NCBI RefSeq assembly: GCF_000826185.2
Contig: NZ_LN648874.1
Coordinates: 632,029 to 696,028, forward strand
Source: Microbacterium gorillae
GTDB taxonomy: Bacteria; Actinomycetota; Actinomycetes; Actinomycetales; Microbacteriaceae
Reading direction: 5' to 3'
DNA length: 64,000 bases
Positions within the stretch are counted from its first letter, which is position 1. The number at the start of each line of letters is the position of its first letter. Positions 44,583 to 54,191 of this stretch are shown here, piece after piece. The notes under the pieces were generated by a model, which was not told the origin of the DNA, made no database searches, and saw only the letters and a list, made by a program, of their open reading frames with translations. The translations under genes and the position numbers were made by a program.

Positions 44583-45055
44583 CGCGCCGTCGCCGGATTC
44601 GTGAAACCGACGGCGGTGTCCGCCGCCAGCGAGCCGGCTCGGAGGCCGTCCAGGACGAGTCGCTCGTACTCCGGGATCTCGACCGGCAGTCCCCCGAGCG
44701 GCCACCAGCGCAGTGCGGCGGTCTTCGCGGGCTCGCGAATCTCCGGAGCACCCTTCCAGTCGCGCGCCGTCCAGAACCAGTCGACGCGCTGCTCGCGGGC
44801 GTTCTCCGTGCCGTCGGTGCGCTGCATGACGGTCACCAGCGTCAGGTCGTCGCGCGCGACGCTGACACCCAACTCCTCCGCCGCCTCCCGCACGGCCGCG
44901 TCGCGTGCCGTCTCTCCCGGTTCGACGTGGCCGGCGGCCCCGGCGGTCCAGCAGCCGTCCATGTAGCCGGTGTTCTGCCGCAGCTGCAGCAGAACCTCCT
45001 CGCCACGGCGCAGCAGGAGATACGAGGCGGGCACGAGCGCGAGTGTGTGGGCCAT
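44579..45055 (-). CDS. Nudix hydrolase
   Basis: 158 aa. Nudix box GHVEPGETARDAAVREAAEE continuing LGV, preceded by GCWTAGAAG. The C-terminal helix carries the sequence EIPEYERLVLDGL. TAGGGT lies six bases before the ATG, a leaderless pattern. Coupled to the P-loop kinase gene, so the two may act on one nucleotide-type metabolite (inference). Confidence 0.9.
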   Translation of the reverse strand: MAHTLALVPASYLLLRRGEEVLLQLRQNTGYMDGCWTAGAAGHVEPGETARDAAVREAAEELGVSVARDDLTLVTVMQRTDGTENAREQRVDWFWTARDWKGAPEIREPAKTAALRWWPLGGLPVEIPEYERLVLDGLRAGSLAADTAVGFTNPATAR

Positions 45056-45099
45056 CGCCCCACCCTAGGGCGTCGCACGCTCCGCTGGCGCGTGGAGCT

Positions 45100-45132
45100 A
45101 TGTTGACGTAAACATTCCTGTCGTCGTACGAT
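45100..45132 (+). promoter_or_regulatory. galTK promoter with operator-like dyad
   Basis: TTGACG (45103-45108) and TACGAT (45127-45132), 18-bp spacer. The -35 hexamer sits in ATGTTGACGTAAACAT (45100-45115), a 16-bp dyad with 14 matching positions, close to the TGTTTACGTAAACA operators of GntR/DeoR/LacI-type sugar regulators. The regulator is not identified; the ROK gene downstream is one candidate. Confidence 0.6.
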
Positions 45133-45164
45133 GCCGGAGGCGCGCGGCGCCAGCTGGAGGAGCC

Positions 45165-46328
45165 ATGTCCGTGGAGCAGACCGCGACCACCCTGGAGGGC
45201 GGCGTCATCAAGCGCAGCACCCGTCTCGCCGACGGTCGCGAGTTGATGTACTTCGATGATCCGGACACCACGCTCCGCGCCGATCGCGCGATCGACGCCC
45301 GAACGCTGGACGGCCGCCCGGAGACCGCGACGATGCGTCAGGACGTGCTCACCGGCGAGTGGATCTCCTTCGCCGCCTCCCGGCAGAACCGCGTCGTCAT
45401 GCCGCCGGCGGACCTCGACCCGCTCGCACCGCAGACACCGACCAACCCCTCCGAGGTGCCGTCCGTCTACGATGTCGCAGTCTTCGAGAACCGTTCACCC
45501 TCGTTCGGTCCCGCTCTGGCCGAAGCGACCGGCGATGCTCCGCGGGCCGTCGACGCGCCGCGCGGCACGGCGGACCTCGACGAGATCGGCTTCGGGCGCA
45601 GCCGGACCTCGGTCGGTCGCTGCGAGGTCGTCTGCTTCAGCCCGGAAGCGACCGGATCCTTCGGCTCCCAGTCGGTCACCCGCGCGCGCACGATCATCGA
45701 GGCCTGGGCCGACCGCACGGCTGCGCTGTCCGCGCTGCCCGGGGTGGAGCAGGTGTTCGTCTTCGAGAACCGCGGCGCCGCCATCGGCGTGACCCTGCCC
45801 CACCCGCACGGTCAGATCTACGCCTACCCCTACGTCGCCCCGCGGACGCAGCGCCTGCTGGCGTCGATCGACGAGGTCGGACCGGACCTGTTCGACCGCA
45901 TTCTCGCCTTCGAGGGTGACAGCGACCGCGTCGTGCTGCGTGGCGAGCACTGGACGGCGTTCGTGCCGTTCGCGGCGCGCTGGCCGATCGAGGTGCACCT
46001 GGTCCCCCACCGCCACGTCGCCGACTTCGCCGAGACCGACGCCGCCCAGCGCGACGAACTCGCCGTGCTCTACCGCACGCTGCTGCGCGGCGTCGACGCC
46101 CTCTACGACGATCCCACGCCCTACATCGCCGCCTGGCACGCGGCTCCGGTGCATGCGGCCCGGGACTCGGCTCGACTGCACCTCCAGCTGACGAGCCCCC
46201 GCCGTGGCGCCGACAAGCTGAAGTACCTGGCCGGCAGTGAAGCCGCCCTCGGCGCGTGGATCGGCGATGTCCCGCCCGAGACCACCGCTGCGCGTCTGCG
46301 CGCCGCCATTGAAGGAGTCACCGCGTGA
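45165..46328 (+). CDS. galT: Galactose-1-phosphate uridylyltransferase
   Basis: 387 aa. Nucleophile His215 in LPHPHGQIYAYPY, preceded by FVFENRGAAIGV; VHLVPHRHVADFAE contributes further substrate-binding residues. Transfers UMP between UDP-glucose and galactose-1-P (Leloir pathway). ATG with GGAGGAG upstream. galK follows with a GTGA overlap; galE is not in the window. Confidence 0.96.
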   Translation: MSVEQTATTLEGGVIKRSTRLADGRELMYFDDPDTTLRADRAIDARTLDGRPETATMRQDVLTGEWISFAASRQNRVVMPPADLDPLAPQTPTNPSEVPSVYDVAVFENRSPSFGPALAEATGDAPRAVDAPRGTADLDEIGFGRSRTSVGRCEVVCFSPEATGSFGSQSVTRARTIIEAWADRTAALSALPGVEQVFVFENRGAAIGVTLPHPHGQIYAYPYVAPRTQRLLASIDEVGPDLFDRILAFEGDSDRVVLRGEHWTAFVPFAARWPIEVHLVPHRHVADFAETDAAQRDELAVLYRTLLRGVDALYDDPTPYIAAWHAAPVHAARDSARLHLQLTSPRRGADKLKYLAGSEAALGAWIGDVPPETTAARLRAAIEGVTA

Positions 46329-47497
46329 GCGCCACCGCAGCCCGTGCCCTGTTCGAGTCCGCGTTCGGACGTCCGTCCGAGGCCCTGTTCTCGGCGCCGG
46401 GACGCGCGAACCTGATCGGCGAGCACACCGACTACAACGACGGCTACGTGCTGCCGTTCGCGATCCCCTCCCGCACGTTCGCCGCCGTCGGCGTTCGCCC
46501 GGACGAGCGGATCCGGGTCACCTCCACGTTCTCCCCCGAGCCCGTCGAGGTCGCGCTGTCGGAACTGGCGGACCTGTTCCCGAGCGAGGGCACTCCGCGC
46601 GTTCCGGAGTGGGCCGCGTACCCGCTCGGTGTCGCGTGGGCCCTGCGCGAGCGGTTCCCGGACGCCGTCACACCGGGGCTGGACATCGCGTTCGCCTCCG
46701 AGGTGCCGGTGGGTGCCGGGCTGTCTTCGTCGGCGGCCATCGAGGGCGCCGCGGCTTCCGCGATGAACGCCCTGTGGGCACTCGGTGCCGACGCCACGAC
46801 GCTGGCGCTGGCCGGCCGTCGCGCTGAGAACGAGGCCGTCGGTGCCCCCACCGGCATCATGGACCAGATGGCCGTGATGCACGGTCACCCCGACGCCGCC
46901 ACGTTCCTGGACTGCCGCACACTCGAGGTCGCCGCGATTCCGGTCGGGTTCGTCGATGCGGACCTGGAGCTGCTCGTGATCGACACGCGCACCACCCACG
47001 CGCACTCGACGGGAGGTTACCGCGAGCGCCGCGCGTCCTGTGAACTCGGTGCCGCGGAGATGGGCGTTCCCGCCCTCCGCGACCTCACCGTGGCCGACCT
47101 GGCCCGCGCCGAAGAGCGCTTCGATGACGTGACGTTCCGTCGGGTCCGGCACATCGTCACGGAGAACCAGCGGGTCCTGGACACCGTGGCGACGCTGCGC
47201 AGCGCCGGACCGACCGCGATCGGCGATCTTCTGGTGGCCTCGCACGTGTCCATGCGCGACGACTTCGAGATCTCGACGATCGAGCTGGACACCGCGGTCG
47301 AATCCGCCCTCGCCGCCGGGGCCCTCGGCGCCCGGATGACCGGGGGTGGCTTCGGGGGCGCCGCGGTCGCGCTGGTGCGGGTGGCCGACGCGGAGGCGGT
47401 CGAGGCCGCGGTCCGCGCCACGTTCGCCGAGCGCGGGTTCCGGGAACCGAACGTCTTCGCGATCTGGCCCGCCGACGGCGCCCACCGCGACGCCTGA
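46325..47497 (+). CDS. galK: Galactokinase
   Basis: 390 aa GHMP kinase: galactose-binding GRANLIGEHTDYNDGYVLPF near residue 23, ATP loop PVGAGLSSSAAIEGAAA, and C-terminal MTGGGFGGAAVALV. Phosphorylates galactose to galactose-1-P for GalT. Its start overlaps galT. Pgm, encoded 10 kb away, takes the product further to glucose-6-P. Confidence 0.97.
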   Translation: MSATAARALFESAFGRPSEALFSAPGRANLIGEHTDYNDGYVLPFAIPSRTFAAVGVRPDERIRVTSTFSPEPVEVALSELADLFPSEGTPRVPEWAAYPLGVAWALRERFPDAVTPGLDIAFASEVPVGAGLSSSAAIEGAAASAMNALWALGADATTLALAGRRAENEAVGAPTGIMDQMAVMHGHPDAATFLDCRTLEVAAIPVGFVDADLELLVIDTRTTHAHSTGGYRERRASCELGAAEMGVPALRDLTVADLARAEERFDDVTFRRVRHIVTENQRVLDTVATLRSAGPTAIGDLLVASHVSMRDDFEISTIELDTAVESALAAGALGARMTGGGFGGAAVALVRVADAEAVEAAVRATFAERGFREPNVFAIWPADGAHRDA

Positions 47498-47593
47498 CCG
47501 CGGCGCCCGTGCGCGTCGTATGACCGCAGCACCGGCGGCGGTCAGTCAGCCTTCCCCGCGAGCCCGTCGGGGTACGACTGTTCTGACTCAGCG

Positions 47594-47726
47594 CGTGAAC
47601 CAGAACCGCATGCCGCTGCCGGGAGTCGTCGTCGCCGGCTGGCAGACTCGGGACATGCCCTCCGGAGGCTCGAACGCGAGCGACCCCGCCCGAGCCGAGC
47701 TGTTCTCGCGGACGGTGATCGCTTGA
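47594..47726 (+). CDS. Possible 43-aa ORF overlapping the ROK gene start
   Basis: GTG-started frame in the 225-bp gap after galK; reads VNQNRMPLPGVVVAGWQ and ends in TGA overlapping the TTG start of the ROK gene (TTGA). No ribosome site and no known motif, so it may be chance. The rest of 47498-47593 contains a weak CTGACCGC/GCGGTCAG stem around the galK end and nothing else clear. Confidence 0.2.
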
Positions 47727-48904
47727 CCGACGCGATGACCTCCGAGGATGTCCGCCGCCACAACCTCGGCCTGGTGATGGCCGCGCTCGCGCGGCAGCCC
47801 CTCTCCCGCAGCGAGCTGGCCGACACGACGGGGCTCGTCCGCGGATCGATCACGTCGCTGAGCGCGGAACTGCTCGCCGCGGGCCTCATCCGTGAGGCCG
47901 ACGTCATCGCCCCGGCCGGACGCGGTCGTCCGCGCACCCTGCTGGAGATCGCCGCAGACGAGGTCGCCACCGTGACCGCGATGCTGGACGCGGAGCACGC
48001 CGTCGTCGCGGTCTCCACGCTCGGCGGCGATGATCTGCTCCGCATCGGACGTTCGCACGGCGGCCCCTCCGTCCCCGCCGCAGAGGTCCTGGACACACTG
48101 GCCGCGGTGATCGACGAGGCGCTCGATGCCGCCGGAGGACTCGGACGCACACTGATCGACCTGGCCGTCGTGGTGTGGGCGCCGGTCGCCGGTGATCCGC
48201 CCGTCGTCCTCGCCGGAAACGACTTCGCCTGGCCGCAGACCGACGTGCCGGCGCTGCTCGGCGAACGCATCCCCCGATTGGCCGGACGCCCGCTCGGCCT
48301 GGTCTCGAACACCGCCGCCGCCGCGCGTGCGGAGCATGTGGCGGCGGGCGCTCCGTCGGAGTTCGTCCACCTCTCCGCCGACCCCGACCTGGACGGCGTG
48401 ATCTTCGCCGGTGGCGAGCCGTTGCCGGCGGCTGCTCGCTTCGGTGGACTGGGGCATCTGCCCGCGGTCCCGGACGGCGACCCGTGCACGTGCGGGGGAC
48501 GCGGCTGTCTGCTCACCGTGGCCGGCCCGGACGCGCTCCTCGCCGCCGCCGGTCTGGCCGCGCGGGCCGAGTCCGAGGGCACGGACGCCGCATGGGAGGC
48601 GTTCGTCGCCGCCACCGCCGCCGGTGAGCCGCGCGCCCGCCAGGCGTGGGAGCGAGCGTGCACCCACCTGGTGCGTGCCGTGCAGACCGTCGCGATGACG
48701 ACCGGGACCACCGAGGTCGTCCTGGGCGGCTGCCTGGCGTCCTTCACCGACGACGTCACGGCGGAACTCGTGCGGGAGTTCGAAGCGCGGCGGAGCGGCG
48801 TGCCGGCACCGCACGTTCGCGGTAGTGAGCTCGGTGCGGATGCGGCGCTGCGTGGGGCGGAATGGGCGGCGCGCGCCCGCGTCATCGACCTGTTGCTCGG
48901 GTGA
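47723..48904 (+). CDS. ROK-family transcriptional regulator/sugar kinase
   Basis: 393 aa. N-terminal winged HTH (DVRRHNLGLVMAALARQPLS, then RSELADTTGLVRGSITSL) puts it among NagC/XylR-type ROK repressors. The C-terminal ROK domain has GHLPAVPDGDPCTCGGRGCL, with the zinc-binding Cys cluster C-x-CGGRGC. TTG 47723 is taken as start with GGTGAT upstream; an ATG at 47735 is possible. It may regulate galTK or another sugar gene (inference from position). Confidence 0.85.
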   Translation: MTDAMTSEDVRRHNLGLVMAALARQPLSRSELADTTGLVRGSITSLSAELLAAGLIREADVIAPAGRGRPRTLLEIAADEVATVTAMLDAEHAVVAVSTLGGDDLLRIGRSHGGPSVPAAEVLDTLAAVIDEALDAAGGLGRTLIDLAVVVWAPVAGDPPVVLAGNDFAWPQTDVPALLGERIPRLAGRPLGLVSNTAAAARAEHVAAGAPSEFVHLSADPDLDGVIFAGGEPLPAAARFGGLGHLPAVPDGDPCTCGGRGCLLTVAGPDALLAAAGLAARAESEGTDAAWEAFVAATAAGEPRARQAWERACTHLVRAVQTVAMTTGTTEVVLGGCLASFTDDVTAELVREFEARRSGVPAPHVRGSELGADAALRGAEWAARARVIDLLLG

Positions 48905-49004
48905 TGCACGTCGTGCGCCGGTGCCGGTGCGCATTCGCTTCGTCACTGCCCGCGCGCTTGGCAGAATCATCAGGGCGGACCCGAAGGCGGGCCCGACGAA
49001 TGAG

Positions 49005-50480
49005 ATGAGCCGCATGTCCGAGCGCGAGACCGTCGAGGTCACCACGACCACCGGTGTCGTGCGCGGACTCGGGCGTGCCGAACCGACCCGGTCCGCCGCG
49101 TTCCTCGGTATCCCGTTCGCTCAGGCCCCGATCGGCGCGCGCCGCTTCGCCGCCCCTGTTCCGATGGAGCCGTGGATGGGCGTCCGGGATGCGCTGCGCT
49201 TCGGGGCCACGGCACAGCGGGGCGACCCCGGTGCGACCCTCATCCCGGAGCCGTCCGTTCCGGGCCGGTCGACGCTGAATGTCAATGTGTTCACCCCGGA
49301 CCCCTCGCGACGCGCGCAGCCGCTACCGGTGCTGGTGTTCTTCCACGGCGGGGGCTATGTCGCCGGCTCCCCCGCGAGCCCCTGGTACGACGGCCGCGCT
49401 TTCGCCCGCGACGGCGTCGTGACCGTCACCCTCGGATACCGGCTCGGCTTCGACGGTTTCGGACACATCCCGGGTGCTCCGAGCAACCGCGGCGTCCGCG
49501 ACTGGCTCGCGGGGCTCGAATGGGTGCGGGACAACATCGCCGCCTTCGGTGGCGACCCGAACCGGGTGACGATCGCGGGCCAGTCCGCCGGTGGCGGCGC
49601 GGTGCTCACCCTGCTCGGTATGGAGCGTGCGCAGCACCTGTTCCACGGGGCGTACTCTCTGTCCGGGGCACTCGCCGACATCGCGCCGGACCGTGCCGCA
49701 CGGTACACGCGACGCCTCGCACGGCGTCTGCGTGTGCCGCCCACGCGTGCGGGATTCACCACGGTGCCGGAGGAGAGGGTGCTCGCGGCTCAGCGGCGGT
49801 CGGGCGCGGCGGCCCTCAGCGAGCTGGTGACGGCGGGCCTCCCCCTGGGGCCGATCCTCGACGGCGAACTCCTGGTGCGACCGACGATCGACTCCCTGGC
49901 TCGGGGCGTGGGCGCGGACAAGCCGCTCGTGCTCGGCGCCGCGGACGACGAGTTCGTGGTGGTGACGGCCCGGTGCGCCGGCCCGCTGGCGGTCGTGCCG
50001 CTGCGTCTGCTGCTGCGTCCGTTCCGACTGCCTCCGACCGCCCGGCGCGCCTACCTCGACGCGAACCCGGACGTCCTGGCGCGGGGTCACGCCCGCGTGC
50101 TCGGACGACTGATCGGCGACCGAGTGTTCCGCCGCACGGTACTCGCCGTCGCGCGAGCACGGGGCAATGCTCCGACGTGGATCTATCGGACCGCCTTCCG
50201 TTCGCCACGCTTCGACGCCGCCGTGCACTGCGTCGACGTGCCGTTCTTCTTCGACTGTCTGGACGGCCCGTCCCTGACGCCGCTGGTCGGGGAACATCCG
50301 CCGCAGGACCTCGCGGACGCGATCCACGGGGCCGCGGTGTCCTTCATCCGTGACGGCGCACCGGGGTGGCCCGTCGGCCCCGTGATGAATGCGGTCTTCG
50401 GCGGTCCGGACGGCCCGCTCGTCACGGAGGCGGACGGCTACGCCGTGGTGAGCGCCCTGCTGCCCGAAGCCCACCGTTGA
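49005..50480 (+). CDS. Type-B carboxylesterase
   Basis: 491 aa alpha/beta hydrolase of the carboxylesterase-B family. Oxyanion hole VFFHGGGYVAGSP, nucleophile Ser in VTIAGQSAGGGAVL, and the C-terminal catalytic His region AVHCVDVPFFFDCL. No signal peptide, so cytoplasmic. ATG 49005 and 49014 are both possible; no clear ribosome site. Natural substrate unknown. It is a single-gene unit, with about 100 bp of unremarkable DNA upstream. Confidence 0.9.
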   Translation: MSRMSERETVEVTTTTGVVRGLGRAEPTRSAAFLGIPFAQAPIGARRFAAPVPMEPWMGVRDALRFGATAQRGDPGATLIPEPSVPGRSTLNVNVFTPDPSRRAQPLPVLVFFHGGGYVAGSPASPWYDGRAFARDGVVTVTLGYRLGFDGFGHIPGAPSNRGVRDWLAGLEWVRDNIAAFGGDPNRVTIAGQSAGGGAVLTLLGMERAQHLFHGAYSLSGALADIAPDRAARYTRRLARRLRVPPTRAGFTTVPEERVLAAQRRSGAAALSELVTAGLPLGPILDGELLVRPTIDSLARGVGADKPLVLGAADDEFVVVTARCAGPLAVVPLRLLLRPFRLPPTARRAYLDANPDVLARGHARVLGRLIGDRVFRRTVLAVARARGNAPTWIYRTAFRSPRFDAAVHCVDVPFFFDCLDGPSLTPLVGEHPPQDLADAIHGAAVSFIRDGAPGWPVGPVMNAVFGGPDGPLVTEADGYAVVSALLPEAHR

Positions 50481-50537
50481 CGGCAGACCCCACCGCTGTT
50501 CGAGAACTCCGGTCCCTGTCCGCGGGTGGCCGCAGGC

Positions 50538-51017
50538 TCAGGCCTCGGCGACCGTGGTGACGTTCGCCACCGTCTTGTTGTCGGAGGCGAACGTGATGGT
50601 GGAGTTCAGCGGCCGGCCGGCGAGCGTCTCTTGGAGCCAATAGCGCGCGTCGTCCCACATCTCGTCCAGCGGCAGATCGTCAAGCGGGTACCACCGAGGC
50701 GTGATCTCCGCCGTCGGTGCGGGCGTGCCGGACCAGGCGGTCGTGACGAACACGTCGACGTCTTGATCCCAGTTCGGCTTTGCGGGAAAGCGAAACCGGA
50801 TCTGACCGGCATGATCGATCTGCGCGCTGTCGAGGCGGATCAATGCCTCTTCACGCGCTTCGCGGACGGCCGCTTCCATCGCGGTCTCACCGGGGTCGAC
50901 GTGGCCTCCCAGCCCGACGATGTTCGACGATCCGATACCGCGGTGCTTCATCCCCAGGAGCACCTCACGGCTCTGGGTGTCGACAACGAACACGAGACAC
51001 ATCGGCGTCACCGGCAT
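50538..51017 (-). CDS. Nudix hydrolase with atypical box (MutT/MTH1-like)
   Basis: 159 aa. GHVDPGETAMEAAVREAREE is a Nudix box, but the Gly of EExGU is replaced (EEALI), which may alter loop geometry. MCLVFVVDTQSREVLLGMKH and PLDDLPLDEMWDDARYWL resemble oxidised-purine triphosphatases. ATG 51017 has TAGACT exactly six bases upstream, supporting this start over a GTG two codons before. Confidence 0.85.
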   Translation of the reverse strand: MPVTPMCLVFVVDTQSREVLLGMKHRGIGSSNIVGLGGHVDPGETAMEAAVREAREEALIRLDSAQIDHAGQIRFRFPAKPNWDQDVDVFVTTAWSGTPAPTAEITPRWYPLDDLPLDEMWDDARYWLQETLAGRPLNSTITFASDNKTVANVTTVAEA

Positions 51018-51073
51018 GGTCACAGTCTAGGTATGACGCGATCGAGCTGACGCGCGGCCTCCGCCAGCACACG

Positions 51074-52060
51074 TCAGCCGAGCGCCGGGATGACCTCGCG
51101 CTCGAAGAGCTCGACGCCGGAGCGGTCGTAGGCCATCTCCGGGAAGTAGTGGATCGCATAGCCGAGGCCCGCGGCCCGCCGTTCCGCCAAACGCTCGGCG
51201 ATCTGCTCCGGGGTGCCGAAGCCGGGTGACGTGCGGTAGTCGTGTTCGATCGTGGCCGCGCGCTCGTCACCGATGTGCGGGCGCAGGCGGTCCAGCACGG
51301 CCGCAAGACGGTCGGACGCCTCCGCCTCGGTGGCACCGACGATCGTGTTGAAGTTGGAGGAGCGGGTGATCTCGTCGAACTCGCGACCGGCGCGATCGCA
51401 GTGCGCGGCGAGCACGTCACTCTTGTGCCGGAACTCCTCGAGCGTGCCGGTGAAGTTCGTGTAGTCCGCAACCTGCGCGGCGAGCTTCAGCGTGACCTTC
51501 TCCCCGCCACCGGCGATCCACAGCGGGATACCGTCCGGCTGGAGGGGCTGCGGCCGGACGATCGCACCCTCGACCTGGTAGTACTTCCCGGGCAGGGAGG
51601 CCTCGCCGGTGCGCCACGCCTGCCGCATGATCTCGACGCCCTCGCGGAGCATGCCGAGTCGGTCCGGGATCGGCGGGAACCCGTAGCCGTACGCGCGCCA
51701 CTCGTGCTCGTACCAGCCGCCGCCGATGCCCATCTCAGTGCGTCCGCCCGAGACGACGTCCACGGTGGCGGCGACCTTCGCCAGGTACGCGGGATTGCGA
51801 TAGCCCATGCACGTGCACATCTGACCCAGGCGGATGCGGGCGGTGGACGCGGCGAACGCCGCCATCAGCGTCCACGCCTCGTGCGTGGCCTCCCGACTCG
51901 GCACCGGCGTGGTGTGGAAGTGGTCGTAGACCCAGAGCGACTCCCACGCCCCGGACTCCAGGTGCCCGGCGATGTCGCTCATCGCGTGCCACTGCTCGGC
52001 GGGGTCGATGCCCACCAGGTCGAAACGCCAGCCCTGCGGTACGAATGCGCCGAATCTCAT
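51074..52060 (-). CDS. LLM-class F420-dependent oxidoreductase
   Basis: 328 aa luciferase-like barrel. MRFGAFVPQGWRFDLVGI at the start, LWVYDHFHTTPVPS, IRLGQMCTCMGYRNPAYLAK, and EMGIGGGWYEHEWRAYGYGF typical of F420-dependent enzymes. TAGCGT lies seven bases before ATG 52060, so it probably has its own leaderless promoter although it follows the hexuronate operon by 30 bp. Substrate unknown. Confidence 0.9.
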   Translation of the reverse strand: MRFGAFVPQGWRFDLVGIDPAEQWHAMSDIAGHLESGAWESLWVYDHFHTTPVPSREATHEAWTLMAAFAASTARIRLGQMCTCMGYRNPAYLAKVAATVDVVSGGRTEMGIGGGWYEHEWRAYGYGFPPIPDRLGMLREGVEIMRQAWRTGEASLPGKYYQVEGAIVRPQPLQPDGIPLWIAGGGEKVTLKLAAQVADYTNFTGTLEEFRHKSDVLAAHCDRAGREFDEITRSSNFNTIVGATEAEASDRLAAVLDRLRPHIGDERAATIEHDYRTSPGFGTPEQIAERLAERRAAGLGYAIHYFPEMAYDRSGVELFEREVIPALG

Positions 52061-52090
52061 GCCGCACACGCTACCGGTCGTTCGGGAGCC

Positions 52091-52942
52091 TCAGAAGAGA
52101 TCGCCGTAGCCCATCGCGTGGAGGTTGCGCCGTGAGGTCTCCAGCGCTTCCCAGACCGTGCGGCCGTACAGTTCGTCCTGCTCCACGAGCAGGAATTCCG
52201 CCCCCGCGGCGATGCTGTGCTCGATGATCGCCGGCCAGTCCAGGTTTCCCTCGCCGACCTCCGCGAACTGCACGGCGCCGTTCCAGGCCGCCCGCCACGC
52301 GTCGCCGTCTCCGCTCTCGCGAGCCGCGTGCGCGGCGTCGTCCGGCAGCGCGATGCGGTAGTCCTTCAGATGCACCATCCGGACACGGCCGGCGTACTGG
52401 TCGATGACGCGCACCGGGTCGCGACCCCCGCGTGCGATCCAGTGCACATCCAGCTCCAGGCCCAGGTGCGGTGCGCGCTCGGCGATGACCTCCAGCAGCG
52501 TGCGGCCGCCGACCTTCGCGAACTCGAGGTGATGGTTGTGGTACGACAGGCGCAGTCCGTGCTCGGCCAAGCGCACCGCCGCAGCGTCCGCCGCGGCGCA
52601 GAAGTCCGCGATGCTCTCCGGTGAACGCAGCATCGCCGGAGGCAGCATGCCGATGCGGACCATCGTCGCGCCGAGGCGCTGTGCGTCGGCGACGATCTTG
52701 GCGGTGTCCGCCAGCGAATCGTTCGCGGTCGTGGCATCGAGCGCCGCCGAGGTGGCGCACACCTGCAGTCCGAAATCCGCCTGCGCCCGGACGATCTGAT
52801 CCACCGTCTCGGCAGTCATCGGCACCTGGGAGAGCTCGAGAACGCGGTATCCGAGATCGGCCACGCGTCGCAGTGTCTCGTACGCTCCGTCCCGCGCGAT
52901 CTCCGGCACGAGCATCATCGCCTGCACGCCGATCCGCACCAT
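52091..52942 (-). CDS. Sugar phosphate isomerase/epimerase (xylose-isomerase-like TIM barrel)
   Basis: 283 aa AP_endonuc_2-type barrel: YRVLELSQVPMTAETV, LSYHNHHLEFAKV, LDVHWIARGG and RVRMVHLKDYRI provide the usual His/Glu/Asp metal ligands; ends with LLVEQDELYGR. ATG 52942 has GAGGTGAG upstream. Last gene of the hexuronate operon (10 bp after the ManD-like gene), so it likely handles an inositol- or uronate-type sugar (inference). Confidence 0.85.
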   Translation of the reverse strand: MVRIGVQAMMLVPEIARDGAYETLRRVADLGYRVLELSQVPMTAETVDQIVRAQADFGLQVCATSAALDATTANDSLADTAKIVADAQRLGATMVRIGMLPPAMLRSPESIADFCAAADAAAVRLAEHGLRLSYHNHHLEFAKVGGRTLLEVIAERAPHLGLELDVHWIARGGRDPVRVIDQYAGRVRMVHLKDYRIALPDDAAHAARESGDGDAWRAAWNGAVQFAEVGEGNLDWPAIIEHSIAAGAEFLLVEQDELYGRTVWEALETSRRNLHAMGYGDLF

Positions 52943-52952
52943 CGAACTCACC

Positions 52953-54191
52953 TCACCAGTCGTGCACGGTGCCGTCGGCCAGGCGGTTGTAGGGCAGGTA
53001 CGCCCGCTCGTAGGGGTGAGCGCGCGCCGCCTCCAGGTCGATCTCCACACCGAGCCCGGGCTTGTCCCCCGGGTGCAGCAACCCGTTCGACCACGTGAAC
53101 GACTGCTGGAAGACCTCGTCCGTGCGCTGCCCGTGCTTCATGTACTCCTGGATGCCGAAGTTGTGGATCGCCAACCCCAGGTGCAGGGCGGCCGCCATGC
53201 CGACCGGGGAGATGTCGGTCGGACCGTGCATACCGGATTTGATCTGGTACATCGCGGCGTAATCGAGGGTCTTGCGCAGAGCCGTGATTCCGCCCATGTG
53301 CGTGACCGCGCCCCGGACGTAGTCGATGAGTTGATCGCGGATCAGGTCCTTGAAGTCCCAGGCGGTGTTGAACACCTCGCCGATCGCCAGCGGGGTCGTG
53401 GTGTGCGAGCGGACCAGGCGCAGCGCCTCCTGGTTCTCCGCAGGCGTGCAGTCCTCGAGCCAGAACAGGTCGTACGGCTCCAGGTCCTTGCCCAACCGCG
53501 CCGCCTGGATCGGCGTCGACCGATGGTGCGCGTCATGCAGCAACGGCAGCTCCGGACCGAACTCGTTCCGGACCGCCTCGAAGACCCCGGGGAGGTGGCG
53601 CAGGTAGGCGCGGGTGTCCCAGTCCTCCTGCACCGGCCGCGCGCCGCGGCGGGCGGGCTCGTGGTCGTACCGTGCGGTGCCGCCGCCGGTGTCGGCGGAC
53701 TGGGACGCGATGCCGTAGATCGCGTGCAGTCCCGGGACCCCCGTCTGGATCCGGATCGCGCGATAGCCCTGTTCCAGGTGCGCACGCACACTGTCGAACA
53801 GCTCCGGGAGCTCCTTGCCCGATGCGTGGCCGTAGGCGAGCAGTCCGGTGCGGGACGCGCCGCCGAGGAGCTGGTACACCGGCAGCCCGGCGACCTTGCC
53901 CTTGATGTCCCACAGTGCCATGTCGACCGCGGCGATGGCGGCCATCGTCACGGGTCCCCGACGCCAGTACGCGCCGCGGTAGAGGAACTGCCAGGTGTCC
54001 TCGATCCGCGCCTCATCGGCTCCGATCAGCAGCGGCACGACGTGCTCACTGAGGTAGGCGACCACGGCGAGCTCCCGTCCGTTCAGAGTCGCGTCGCCGA
54101 GACCGGTGACGCCGTCCTCGGTCGTGATCTTGAGCGTGACGAAATTGCGGTCGGGGCTGGTGACGATGACCTCGGCATCTCGAATGGTCAT
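52953..54191 (-). CDS. manD: D-mannonate dehydratase-like enolase-superfamily protein (ManD/RspA)
   Basis: 412 aa of the mandelate racemase/enolase superfamily, ManD subgroup. [40 protein letters not shown], then metal ligands in [24 protein letters not shown] and [13 protein letters not shown]-terminus [18 protein letters not shown] is typical. Dehydrates D-mannonate to 2-keto-3-deoxygluconate in the uronate route. ATGA overlap with the UxuB-like gene. Some ManD members have low or no activity, so the assignment leans on context. Confidence 0.9.
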   Translation of the reverse strand: MTIRDAEVIVTSPDRNFVTLKITTEDGVTGLGDATLNGRELAVVAYLSEHVVPLLIGADEARIEDTWQFLYRGAYWRRGPVTMAAIAAVDMALWDIKGKVAGLPVYQLLGGASRTGLLAYGHASGKELPELFDSVRAHLEQGYRAIRIQTGVPGLHAIYGIASQSADTGGGTARYDHEPARRGARPVQEDWDTRAYLRHLPGVFEAVRNEFGPELPLLHDAHHRSTPIQAARLGKDLEPYDLFWLEDCTPAENQEALRLVRSHTTTPLAIGEVFNTAWDFKDLIRDQLIDYVRGAVTHMGGITALRKTLDYAAMYQIKSGMHGPTDISPVGMAAALHLGLAIHNFGIQEYMKHGQRTDEVFQQSFTWSNGLLHPGDKPGLGVEIDLEAARAHPYERAYLPYNRLADGTVHDW

